Below, one piece after another: positions 49,256 through 60,478 of a DNA stretch of 64,000 nucleotides. The notes beneath the pieces are model-generated. The model saw nothing but the letters and a program-made list of their open reading frames with translations. It was not told the origin of the DNA and ran no database searches. The first letter of the stretch is position 1. Each line of letters opens with the position of its first letter. Where the stretch lies: NCBI GenBank assembly GCA_008692225.1, contig VICG01000015.1, positions 699,001-763,000 on the forward strand, given 5' to 3'. The stretch is from Monilinia fructicola. Its lineage: Eukaryota > Ascomycota > Leotiomycetes > Helotiales > Sclerotiniaceae. Made by a program: the position numbers and the translations under genes.

Positions 49256-50412
49256 TCATTTATGAAGTCTTCTTTTGAGCGGTGCACCAGCAACATACTT
49301 TCCAACATCGGTGGCATCGTGGAAAGCTCTAACACCACCCTTAACACCTTCCCAAACTTGTCTTGCGGCTGGAGGAGTAGATTGAGCTCCAACGAGACTA
49401 TCAATTCTGGCCTCCAATTGTCTGAATTGACCTTGAACAAACGCGCTTTGGCCAAATCTTGAGCGAAGGAATGCGGAGTAGATGACAATCAAGATCCAGG
49501 AACCCGATTGGAATGCAATTGCAGAGAGAGCGATACGACCCCAGAGGATAATCTCAAGAAGAGCAACAAGTCCCATCGAGGTATCATAGTATTCCTTGAC
49601 GAACTTGCCAATGGTATCGGCCAAAGCGTTGGGCTTTGGAGCAGCCTTAGGGTCGGCACCTTGTGGAGCTGGTTGAAGAGTTGGGATGAGGTTGGTACGG
49701 GAATAAGTTGCGACGTGGAAAACAGAGTAGACGCCGAATGGAAGCATGGCAAGAGGGTATTGTTTGGAGAAGAGCCACACAAGTGCCATAGCTGTTATAC
49801 GTTAGCTCCTATCCGAAATTATCAAGCGAGTAGAAAAATCACGTACCCAAGTATTGAACATTCTCGTCAGCGATGAGAGAGATCCACCCAGCCTGGTTTG
49901 CTCTTCCAGCTCTGGCGCGAGCACGGAATGCCTTATAGACCACGATTCCATAGGTGACAGCCGCAGAGACAAAGGCGGTGCGATAAGAAAACGTCGCCCA
50001 TCTCGAGTAATAGTTGAAGGTTATGTATGAAAGACTATATCTGAAAATACAGAAGAGGAGCGAGACATGTCTGCCGATGTACATCAGTATATAAACATCA
50101 AATTGGATAGCATAAAGATGCGCAAGTAGAGTCTTGAAGCTTTGTTGTAGCTATCGAAAAGCTGCAAAGAGACCAGATATTATCCAAGCTTCGGAGAGCT
50201 CTCTTTCTTTCTGTCTCTTTGACGCGGGGCGGGGGAAAACAATAAAAATTTCAACATACCCGACGAACCAAGCAACTATAGAAGTATCATAATCAGTATA
50301 TCTCCTCATGTATGATTAGAACAGAAGCTCCTATCCACTTACATTGCAATGTCTGCGCGAGTTGTATGAGCCTTTCTTGCAGCGGCAGAGCAGCAGAGGG
50401 TGGGGGAGCCAT
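49256..50412 (-). CDS. POM33: Pom33/TMEM33-family membrane protein
   Basis: ER and nuclear-pore membrane protein (Pom33/Per33, Tts1). Four exons: 50412-50343, 50275-50260, 50070-49847, 49791-49256, giving 281 residues with exact phase. Exon 2 is only 16 nt and encodes the core of FAWFVG. Start MAPPPSAALPLQERLIQLAQTLQ. Hydrophobic segments: HVSLLFCIFRYSLSYITF, FVSAAVTYGIVVY, MALVWLFSKQYPLAMLPFGVYS, and LVALLEIILWGRIALSAIAF with ILIVIYSAFL. The C-terminus is basic (PLKRRLHK). The matching N-terminus and spacing of family members support the micro-exon. Introns 50-189 nt. Frame intact. Confidence 0.85.
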
Positions 50413-51112
50413 TGTCAAGTTGTGCTGTGATTTCTTTTACTGGATGAGTTTCAGGGATACTTCTTTGTTGATTTATGGGGAATGGGTTGTTGTTGGTGTT
50501 GGTGTTGGTGTTTGTTTGTCTGGGTCAGGCAGGTAAGGTTGAAGGTATTTGTATTGTGGTTGTTGCGCGTGTTGTGGTTGTTGTGATTGTTGATGCAATT
50601 GATGTGGTGGTTGTGTCAACAGCTGGAGGTTTTGGTTGGTTGGTGAGAAGAAGGAAGTAGTAAGGAAGTTCCAAGGTTGGTGGAAGATGGCTGGACTGGA
50701 ACTGGAAGTGAACTAATTAGTTGAAATCCAATCAATCCCTGTGTTGGTTTGGCTGGTGGTAATCAAGCGATGGAAAAGGTCCAACTGACAAGAGATGGAG
50801 ATGGCTAGAGAATGAATTGTATAGCTGGAGTTCTAAATTCAGAGAGATTGATAAAGATAATGAAATACTTCTTTGTTTTGGTATGGAGGAGAAGAGAAAA
50901 GGATTCAATTCTGCTTCTGTTTTGATTATTCGGAAGAAAATCAGGATCAAAGAATATTATAGAAAAGGGTATCAAAAGTAATTTATCTATGGATGGATGG
51001 ATGGATGTATAAGGTTCCAGGTTATATATAGAGAGTAGAAAAGAAGACTATATTTAAAAATTAAGATTCTCTAGCTTTATTTAATTCTTAAATAATAGTT
51101 AAATAGATGTAT

Positions 51113-51195
<83 letters not shown>

Positions 51196-52348
51196 TTCAT
51201 CTATTTATTTATCTATTTATCTATTTATCTATTTATCTATTTATCTATTTATATATTTATATATATACCTAGTATTTGTTTATCTCTATATAATCAAACC
51301 AATTACTTACCATCATACCTACCACTCAACATCCATCCATTCATCCATCCATCCATCCATCCACACATCCCATCCTCTTCCCATTTTCCTTGGTTCCAAC
51401 CCCCAACACCAAAAGAGAGAAAGATGAATTGATTCATCATCATCATCATCATCATCCTATTCCTTATCGCTAGCCAGCCAGCTAGCTGACTGGCTCACTG
51501 GCTGACTGATCTAGAAGCTAGAACCATGTTTGGCACAACTAACCACTCCAGATGTACTAATAAGTAGGTAAACCCGACCGCAGCATCATAACCAAAAGAG
51601 GAAAAAAGCAAAAAAAGAACGTCATCGCCCATCCATCCACCCATTCCATCCATTCCATCCATCTTTTAGCCTCCTCACCTTACTTCTGCCGACTTCCTTG
51701 CGCAACTCTTTAGTCAGCCCGAGTCACCCTGGCTTCTTCATTGGGTATTGATATTTACATTGATACTAATATTGACATTTATTTATATTGTAATCTTGCA
51801 GGACGTGCGTGCGTGCGTACATGCGTACATGCGTGCGTACGGGGAAGTCTGAGATTCAATACGATGAGAGAACGAACGACTAATGATTCAATTGCTCCAA
51901 GGATGATCTTCACTTGAAAACAGGGTCCTGGATTCCACCTGTATCTCAAGCGATCATTGGACGGATTGAAAGTGGGAATGGCTTTTCTCTCAAGATCTTG
52001 CACTTTCTTCAATTTCATCATCAGTAGAATTGTAAGTAGTAGCTAGGTATGAGTAAACAGAACCTCGGGAAAGATCTTTCATGATGAAATAGGCAATCCT
52101 TGGACATGTCATTGCAATCTGAATCTATTCATACTCCTCGTAGCAATTCAGATGTATACATCTAGATATCTAGATATCTTTCTCTACACTCACTACCTAG
52201 TATTTACAAGAAGGTGGTATCTTCCCTATGCATCCTTTAAAAACTCCCCGGAGCTCCCATGGATCCTCCCGCATGAGACTCCTTATATGCCCTGATTAGA
52301 TCAACCCCCTTTACCTAAACGCCATCTTATCTTCTCTTCCAAATAAAT
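50413..52348. other. Intergenic; TTTA array
   Basis: The upstream flank of Pom33 is T/G-rich (GTTGTTGTTG-like, 50480-50640). TTTA array at 51109-51196, then CTATTTAT, ATCC and CATCAT repeats to 51460. No gene is seen. Confidence 0.5.
51109..51196 (+). repeat. TTTA tetranucleotide array
   Basis: About 22 units, followed by TCTATTTA variants to about 51260. Confidence 0.95.
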
Positions 52349-53806
52349 CTACCCATCATCTTCATCGTCATCTTCGCATTCGTTTGTGATTGTGGTTGAA
52401 ATGTCGATAATCTCGACCGTGACCATGACCGTGACCGTGACCGTGTGACCGTGACCGTGACCATGCCCATGTCCATGTCCATGGTGTCGTCCGTGATGCG
52501 GCTCTCTTGGAGCTTGGTGCGTTGGGATTGGTTCAGGTATCGTTTCTTCAATCTCAATTTCATAATCCTCATATTCATCTCGGAAATATTCATTAACCGC
52601 ATCCTTTTCATCTTTGGCTGTATTAGCATCCAGCATAAATCGCACCGTTCCATTTTGACCAAGGCGGCCTGTAGCTTGTTTTCCACCAGAGCTGGATGAT
52701 CTGGGGCTCATGTTTGCTGGTGATGCGATATGACCATTGAATCGTAAATCTGATGGGCTGGCGGGGGTGACAGGGGTGTTGGGAGCATGTCGCATGCCGT
52801 GGTTTCGTGGCAGTTCGTAGTATTCGCTGTAACGTGGTAACTTCTTCTCTTCCAGTTCTTGGTTGATTTTGATCCGGATGCTGATAAACTTCTCAATATT
52901 GTGTAAAGGACCAACGATAGACTGCTTTTGATAATGTGTATAGAGGTCCAAGAGATCCAGCATCGTCTCCATAATTTCCGAACGACTAGTCCACCACTTC
53001 TTATAGCTTGGGCCTCTCCAGCCCTTTTGCTTCTCACAAATCAACGTCGCAAGTTCCACACAAGCAAAAGACATGGTAGAGCAAGTTTGCTTGAGAGGTG
53101 CAAATGTTCGATAGAGATCCAGCATGACATAATAGGCGACTTGTGCAACATCCCGTTGAATCCCACCCTTCTTAACAAGCTTGATAAGATGTTTTTGTGG
53201 ATAACGACAACGGAAGTCGAAGCTAGATGCTTCAAGCATAAGACGTTCAAGGCCTATGACGACCTTTGAAGGACCCTCAAATATCTACTTATATTAGCTA
53301 GCCACTCATGGCCATATGATGTGGTGATACATACAATATCATCAGAACTCAAATGCTCTGAAGCTGAATGCTTCAAATTGTGTGCGGCGCATATAATATC
53401 CCTAGACTTTTTAAGGGTATCTTCAATTTTGCAAGCCGTTAAGAGAGCCGCAGCGGCTGCATCTTGATATTGATACTCTGTATCTTTATGAACAAGTCGA
53501 AATCGATGAAAGTATGTGGCAGCTGTGCAAAAGGTCCGGACAGGTCTCATGGAAGTCAGTATCCTGTATTGACAAAAGTGAGATTCCTACTGACAGCTGT
53601 AAAGCAACTCTAACATCATTAATCCACGTCACCCCCTGTAACCTGAACTGATCTTCGCGAGTAGGGTTTGTACCAATCGTAATAAGTTTCGAATTAACCA
53701 CTTGCTGGAACATATATGGTTTGGCCACTTGGAGGAATGATGGATGAGGGCCCACAGGGTTGGGCTGAGCTGGATATTGAGCAGGTGCCATTGGAGCAGG
53801 TGCCAT
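52349..53806 (-). CDS. CTK2: CTD kinase cyclin subunit Ctk2
   Basis: Cyclin partner of the CTDK-I kinase, which phosphorylates the RNA polymerase II C-terminal domain. Exons 53806-53595, 53545-53335 and 53284-52349 give 452 residues in phase. Start MAPAPMAPAQYP; a second Met five codons on is also possible. Cyclin fold: VGPHPSFLQVAKPYMFQQ, REDQFRLQGVTWINDVRVAL, RTFCTAATYFHRFRLVH, DAAAAALLTACKIEDTLKKSRD, GLERLMLEASSFDFRCRYP, DVAQVAYYVMLDLYRTFAPL, SMSFACVELATLICEK. The tail is Pro/Ser then acidic, followed by a His/Gly repeat (HGHGHG). In the given frame the repeat changes to TVTVTV and ends EDDDEDDG. In another frame the HG repeat would continue to RDYRHFNHNHKRMRR with an earlier stop. The switch sits at GTGTGACC near 52443, so a 2-nt slip is possible. 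Confidence 0.85.
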
Positions 53807-54589
53807 TGGGAGAGGATCTGGATAAATCGACGACGAAGTAGGTTGGGGTGTCTGGGATTTATTCGATCAGGGAGCGGTTCCCATCTATTTCCGATTCCTT
53901 GTTGGTAGATGGAGTAGATTTCCTGCGAATTTGGTCCAAGAAGTGACAAATGGTGGCGGTTATAGCTTTCAAGCACTCCAAGTTTCCATATGCAAAACCG
54001 GAATGGACTCGCGCTAATTTGGATCTCTCGCGCTGCAACTTGCGACGCGCTCAATGAATGTCTTCGATATTGAACTTTTTTATATTCAGGCCCGATTCGC
54101 AAATAGATTCTGATAAGAAAACAGTTCTCGTTGGGTCCTGTTGGAATATCGCTCATTCACTCCTTCAGGTTTATTCGCTCGGCTCGTTTATTGCTGATAA
54201 CCAGGGTGATACAGCGCGAGACTTTGAAATACAAATTTATGAGTTGACTTGAATAAAAGCACCTGCATAGGGAATGGCAGCCGTATTGATATAACTCGGA
54301 TTTACTTTCTTCCTCTCTGAGGCAGAATATCGGTTAGATCTGCACCTCTAAAGCGGCTTTGTCGGGACGGTCTCAAGCTATGAATAACTTCAGCTGGGAC
54401 ATCAACAAAGACATCTTCATTGACTGAACAAGCAGACTCTATCTGCGAAACATACCATCCCATCCTATTGGACTGTGAAATCTAAACACACTACAGCTCT
54501 TGGTGGTTCGACAAAACATCTAGCATCAAACGCTTCACCTCCAGCGCTTCAATCTTTATACCCGTCACTGGTGCACCAAGCTCTCCAAT
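53807..54589. other. Divergent promoter region, Ctk2 and PPT1
   Basis: 783 bp between divergent start codons. Short frames exist, but none is supported. Confidence 0.5.
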
Positions 54590-55758
54590 ATGGCTCCCAT
54601 TACCAAAATCCTCTCATTGCTTAGCAGCGCATCACTCATCAACGCTATTGTTATACCCGAAAGTGTTTCCGAATTCCCTGTTCCACATGATGCATATGCG
54701 TCTGTCTACGACAAAAACAGTCCTCTTCCAAGCATTTTCAATCTCACCTTATCCGGAAAGACTCGTCCGACTGCAAAGTCATCCAACGATGTAGATGACA
54801 CTCCACTTCCCTTGATTATCTGGCATGGACTTGGCGACAATTACAAGGCAGATGGTCTCGCGCAGGTTGGAGAACTAGCTGAAGCCATTCATCCCGGAAC
54901 TTTTGTCTACAACATCCATGTCGATGACGATGCATCCGCCGACAGAACAGCCACTTTCTTCGGAAACCTCACTCGTAAGTATATCTTCAACCACCGACTC
55001 ACACTCCCCAAACCCAAAACCCTCTACTAACCACCACACTGCCAGTCCAAATCGAAAAAGTCTGCTCAGACCTCGCCTCCCACCCCATCCTTTCCACCGC
55101 TCCCGCCGTCGACGCCATCGGATTTTCCCAAGGCGGCCAATTCCTCCGCGGCTACATCTCCCGCTGCAACGCCCCCCCCATCCGCTCCCTCCTAACCTTC
55201 GGCTCCCAACACAACGGCATCTCCTCCTTCCAAGCCTGCACCCCCACGGACTTCCTCTGCCGTGGCGCGCAATCTCTCCTGCGCTCCAACACCTGGTCCC
55301 CCTTTGTACAATCGCGACTCGTCCCCGCGCAGTACTTCCGGGACCCCGAAAACCTCGAACCCTACCTCGAATCCTCCAACTTCCTCGCCGACATCAACAA
55401 CGAGCGAATCCTCAAAAACAAGACGTACAAAGCCAACATGCAAAAGTTGGAAAGGTTCGTCATGTACGTTTTCGAAGACGACACCACCGTTATCCCCAAG
55501 GAGAGCGGCTGGTGGGCCGAAGTCAACGGCACGGAAGTTACACCGTTGAAAGAAAGAGCCATCTACAAAGAAGATTGGGTGGGCTTGAAGACATTAGACG
55601 AAGCTGGAAAATTGGTGTTCGAAACCATCCCCGGCGGCCATATGTCACTAGGAGAGGAAATGCTAGAGAAGGCTTTTAGAGCGTATCTGGGACCAGCGGG
55701 AAAGAAGTTCGCAGGGAAAGATGCCGAGGAGGCAACGGGACACGAGGAGGAATTGTAA
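54590..55758 (+). CDS. PPT1: Palmitoyl-protein thioesterase
   Basis: Lysosomal/vacuolar alpha/beta hydrolase that removes palmitate from proteins. Exon 1 54590-54974, intron 54975-55045 (GTAAGT..CTAACC..GCCAG), exon 2 55046-55758; 365 residues, intact. N-terminal signal peptide (MAPITKILSLLSSASLINA). Family motifs: PLIIWHGLGDN (oxyanion loop), IGFSQGGQFLRGYISRCN (nucleophile Ser156), LLTFGSQHNGI, FVMYVFEDDTTVIPKESGWW (region of the catalytic Asp), and IPGGHMSL with the catalytic His. N-glycosylation sequons are present (NLT, NGT). Exon 2 is markedly C-rich with a C8 run at 55172-55179, which stays in frame. Confidence 0.9.
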
Positions 55759-56450
55759 AGGGGTTCGGCTCGCTCCGGTACGGTCACGTTGGATTGGGGG
55801 TTTTACAGGATTGCAATTGGGCAACGGAGTCGCTGGATATCGTTTGTACTCTTAGATACCTGCCCGGCGTCGGTTTGCGGGCAGTTAGTTGGTTGGGCGT
55901 TTGCGTAGGGCTTTGCTTGGCGGCTGGACAAATTGCCCTCATACTAGTTTAGTTTGCTCATCATCACGAATGAAGTTTCTTCTTCCCTTTCCCGTAATCC
56001 TCAATGCATTCTACACATCACCATAGCTCACACTCAACAAGCTGCACAGCACACCAATAAACCATTCCATCAACCAATCCATTCATTCATTACAAACAAG
56101 ATTTCCTTTCATTACAATGGCCTATCTACTCCAGAGCTGTTTGACAATGTCTACCTGATCTAGCGAGATGAGGGTAATCTGCGAATGAACTTTTCCTCGC
56201 CATTACTCAAGTACCTCCTACATACACGCACAAATGTACTTTTGACTCCAAAACGCCGGCCAGTCTGAGTCTGATGCTGAATAATATCTATCGGTGTTCG
56301 ATAGGTCCTGATCAGGGTCGGGATCGGGATCAGACAGACAACTTTTCTTTCACTCTAGTCTCTAGCGAGGGGGCCGCGCAAGCTGTGGCCCCTTCTAGGT
56401 CTCCTCTCGGTCTCGTTTCTCAATCTTGACCTTGATCTCGACTTGGCGGT
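55759..56450. other. 3' intergenic
   Basis: Region between convergent PPT1 and the L1-domain gene; no gene is seen. Confidence 0.5.
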
Positions 56451-57700
56451 TTAAGCAGCCGTCTTCTTGGCCTTCTTAGACTTCTTGACGGCCACGGGAA
56501 CGGCATCCAACTCCCTTGCTGCATCCTCCTTCTGTCTCTTTAACATTTCCTTCCTCAACGCAATCTCCTTGTCCAATTTATCATCATTACTCTCCAATAG
56601 CTTTTGCTTCTTATCCGCGCCCTTCTCCTCAACCTCGCTCCCCTCAATCCCTCTGCTCTTCCTCTTCTTGTTCTTCTTCTCCGCAGCCTTCTCCTCAATC
56701 TCCTTCACCACACTCTCATCCAAAACATCCTCCTCCTCAACCCACAGCTCATCCGCCAACCAGATAGGAAGCGACATAGTTTCCGGTCCCTTGACGTGGA
56801 TTCCTCGGACCCCTCTCCATTTCTTAGGCACATACTTTTCAATCACAGTATTAACCACCACCTCCAAATTCTCGGCCAGCTTCGCAGCATCCCAGCTGGC
56901 ATACCCAATCCGGATCGCGCTATTCGTCGAGCTGCTCAACGTGACCAAGGCGCTCGAGATCGCCTTCTCAACCTCCGCCGCGATCTTCTTAGGTTCTGCG
57001 GCTTTGGGTGCACCTTCTCCCTTGGCGCGTGCAATCCTCTTCCCTTCGGATCGAGGAGCTTCTGCTTGGATGGAAATGGGAATGGGACGTTTGGTCGTTG
57101 ATTTGTAGAAAGTCTTCCCCAACAACTTGGGTAAGAGGGTGATGACGCGATCATCTGCAAGGAAAATATCATGTTCGGCAAACAATTTGCGTTGCGCTTC
57201 ATACTGTTTGTATTTCTTCTTGAGCTTGTCGACGCCGACGACTTTGATGATGCGCTTGGAGAGTTCGGCGGGAAAGGCTTCCGAAGCCACGATATCTTTG
57301 TAGGTTCGTTGGGGGTCGGCGACGATGAGACAGATGGTGGTGGTGGTGGAGGTGTTGAGGGAATGGGGAACGGCTACCTTGACGGGCTTGAGCTTGGTTT
57401 TATCGCTGATGTGCTTTTTTGGTTGTGAGGGTTAACCAAATGGGAGTCGATTCTGCGTTGTCATCGTCGTTTTCAGCGAGGAGATTTTGAGCGCTAGCTT
57501 TTTTGGCCTTTTCCGCTTCGGTGCTGGAAATGTGTTTGAGAAGTGCAGTAGATGCTTTCAAAACCTATGGCAAAGTGTAAGTACATGGCAATTGAGTGAA
57601 CAGCGGAAAATGAAGAAAGAAAAAATACCTGATCATGATTAAGTTGATATGGAGAACCACTCTCGACCTTTGTGGTCAAGATGGTAGATTTTGGAGCCAT
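56451..57700 (-). CDS. Ribosomal L1-domain protein, Cic1/Utp30-like (one frame slip)
   Basis: Nucleolar ribosome-biogenesis factor of the L1/RSL1D1 family (yeast Cic1 and Utp30). Exon 1 57700-57629 (MAPKSTILTTKVESGSPYQL), intron 57565-57628, exon 2 57564-56451. L1-fold blocks: LKASTALLKHI, IWLTLTTKK, TICLIVADPQRTYKDIV, KRIIKVVGVDKLKKKYKQYE, FLADDRVITLLPKLLGKTFY, IRIGYASWDAAKLAENLEVV, WRGVRGIHVKGPETMSLPIW. The C-terminus is a highly charged Lys/Glu tail ending KKSKKAKKTAA, as in nucleolar proteins. Exon 2 is 1,114 nt, one base too many. The slip is in the T6 run at 57415-57420 (A6 in the gene), between TTKK and HISDKTKLK. With A5 the frame is continuous. Confidence 0.8.
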
Positions 57701-59880
57701 TACTAAAAACTTTTCAATTGAATGATAGATTCTCTTTAGATTGATAACTTCCTAATTATAAAAATTGAAAGAATGCGCAAATGATTATTCTTTCTTTCTT
57801 CTGGTTGTTTAGGAAGAAAAGGTTATGTATGAAAGTCGAAAGCTTCTCCCGATAAGAAATTTTGCGATTTGATTTTTGATTTTTGATAAATTTCTTTGGC
57901 GTCGGAATTTCAGTTGAAGGTTTCTCCGATAAGGCTATCAAATTGCGTTGATGACTCTTTTTACTCGCCGTATCTTATCACTTATCGCTTCTGCAAGGCT
58001 GAGGTACGATAAGGATTTATGAAGTTGGCTCGGGCTGCTTTGTACAATTATTACGAAAATGATATGAATGTTCTAAAGTTCGAAATGGATATTCATTCTT
58101 ACTAAAAATTACTTTTGACATGCCTAGTACTTGCTATGATCATCTATCCACATCTTTATCCACGTATACTTCCTCTCCTCATCAATACTCACACCCATTG
58201 GCCCCGAGTATACCTACAATAGCCAAGGTGAGGTGTTAGAGAGGTATGAGTATACACCTACTCCGTATACCCATATATCCATATATCCATCCATTCCTTC
58301 ATCCCCAGTCAGAGGGACTACACCGCTTTCACTTCATCTTAATCTCCTAACTCAATAGCTTCAAAACCATCCAATACATATCTAGCTGAAGGTAGACAGG
58401 TATATATATCCATGGGTGTGTGTATATATATATACCAAATAGTAGATATCCATCCAACAAGTAAACTATCTACATCTATATAAAATCTACACAGTGCATC
58501 ATTCAAGCAACGTATTTTTCGCTTACATAGACAACAACCATCTTATTTGTACAGTACCAGCTCACTAACGCCTGATATCCAACCTATACACAATATTCAC
58601 ACAATTCATATAACCCAAACCTCTAGCCCCCAAACCCCGGGCATCGACACATTTCCATAGCAAACCCCCCTCCCCCCATCCCCCCTCTTAGACACTTTAA
58701 AGTCTAACATAATAATCACCACGTACACCAATATCAATAGACCATCCATCCATCCACAAGCCAAGCCAACCCAAGCCAACCCAACCCATCCAAAAACCAA
58801 ACCAATCAATCAGCGCGTAAGAAGTAACCTCAACATACCGTACCGTCGAAAAAAGAAACCCACCCACGCAGCGCACCGCACCGCACCGCGTGAGCAACGC
58901 ACCAAACACCACGACGCACGACGCACGCTGCACGAACGAAACAAGAGTGTGCGTCCCGGGGCCGGGACCGGGGCCGGGAGAAAGAGGCGGGAAGTCCTGG
59001 TGTCGCGTACGGTCATGTCATGGTGGAGCGCTGTGTGTGCGGTATAGGCCATATGGGAGGCGGTATGCGTGGGTGGGTGGAGGAGAGAGGGAATGAAATG
59101 ATCTAGGATTCAAGGTTTGATGAGTATTACTCCGTACTGTACAGTACAGAGTCCAGACTGTACAGTACAGTACTAGCTACCTACGTAGGCAGGTGTCAAA
59201 GTGTGAAGGATCTCAATTGGAAAGTGCTGACTGGCTTGGGTTCACGGTTGGCGACGAGAATGGATGGGATGGGATGGGATTGGATGGAATGGGATTGGAT
59301 TGGATTGGGTGGAATGGGTTGGATTGGATTGGGTGGAATGGGCTGGGTTGGATTGGGTGGAATGGGTTGGATTGGATTGGTGGAATGGGCTGGGTTGGAT
59401 TGGGTTGGGATAGAGGAAGAGAAAAAATGAAGTATAAAAAGTTATGAATGATATGGAACTCATAGATACACAAGGAAGTAAGTAATCAAGTGCTGTATAT
59501 ATGAAACCAACGAGTCTAAAAGGGTATTGATGGTTTAAATTTATATAAGTGTATGTATCCATATGTATGTGTGTGTACGGAGTACGGTGTAGTATACGGT
59601 GTATACGAATATACTCGCAATTGAAAGAAAGTACTGGGTATCTACTCCCGAGTCCCTCGTAGTTTTGGTGAATGTACTCGAGTAGGACTACCTAGGTAGG
59701 TATATATATCTTCAATATCCATGGATATCCATAAGAAGAGGAGAGAGCTGGAGAGTTCTATTAAGAGATTAATAACCATTGGAAGCTCAAGACATCTACA
59801 GTTTATAAACATATAAGCGATGAATTATTCCTTTCTTATATTATATAGTAGTAGTAGTAGTGGTAGTAGTAGTAATAGTA
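57701..59880. other. Intergenic, low-complexity
   Basis: No gene. Contains ATATCC repeats (58270-58290) and a long imperfect GGAATGGGTTGGATTGGATT-type minisatellite at about 59259-59412, plus TAG repeats at 59849-59880 directly before the next element. Confidence 0.5.
59259..59412 (+). repeat. GGATTGGATTGGGTGGAATG minisatellite
   Basis: Imperfect units mixing GGATT, GGAAT and GGGT over 150 bp; open frames on both strands are artefacts. Confidence 0.85.
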
Positions 59881-60277
59881 CAGTAGAACCTAAGTATAAA
59901 GGACTACGTTATACGGGATAACTTGTTATATGGGATATTTATTCTAATTCTAGTAATTTTTATATGAGGGAATGGGATTTTTTGATTTTAAAGGATTATA
60001 GGATAAATTATTACTAGTTCCGTATAAAAATTAAAGATTTTATTAATCATTATATAAAATTTAATAAGGAGATAATTTAATTAATAGAGAATAGTTTAAA
60101 TAATAATATATTATATATTTTTTTTGTTAAAAATATTAAGGGTATATAGAAAAATGATTAAGTTTAACTATATAAATTTTACTAATGCTTTATTATTTAA
60201 TTTGTATATATAGGAATCCTAGATATACGGGATTTAATTAATCGAATTTTTCAATCCCTTATAATCAGGTTCTACTA
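59881..60277. mobile_element. Short AT-rich inverted-repeat element (MITE-like)
   Basis: The left end CAGTAGAACCTAAGTATAAAG and the right end (read in reverse) TAGTAGAACCTGATTATAAG form terminal inverted repeats. Both ends also contain internal GGGAT/ATACGGGAT words. The 397-bp body is AT-rich and encodes nothing. Ends of the type CAGTAGAACC fit pogo/Tc1-type elements; that is inference. A clean TA duplication is not visible at the right side. Confidence 0.55.
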
Positions 60278-60478
60278 TGGTAATGTTTATTTGTGTTCTT
60301 TTGATCTTATGTTATATAGATAGGTAGGTATATTATATATTATATATAGATGTAGATGTAGATGTATACGTATATATATACGTATATATCCATGGATACG
60401 TATTATAGGTATTTACTTAGGTAGGTATATTATATGTAGATGTAGATGTAGATGTATACATAGATGTACACATATATA

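Noticed and set aside
54903..55679. 258-codon basic plus-strand frame (RRRHR-rich)
   Set aside because: Shadow frame of the palmitoyl-protein thioesterase exon and intron; the true frame carries the catalytic motifs.
56467..57108. 213-codon plus-strand frame
   Set aside because: Antisense shadow of the L1-domain gene (Ser/Phe-rich mirror of its Lys/Glu tail).
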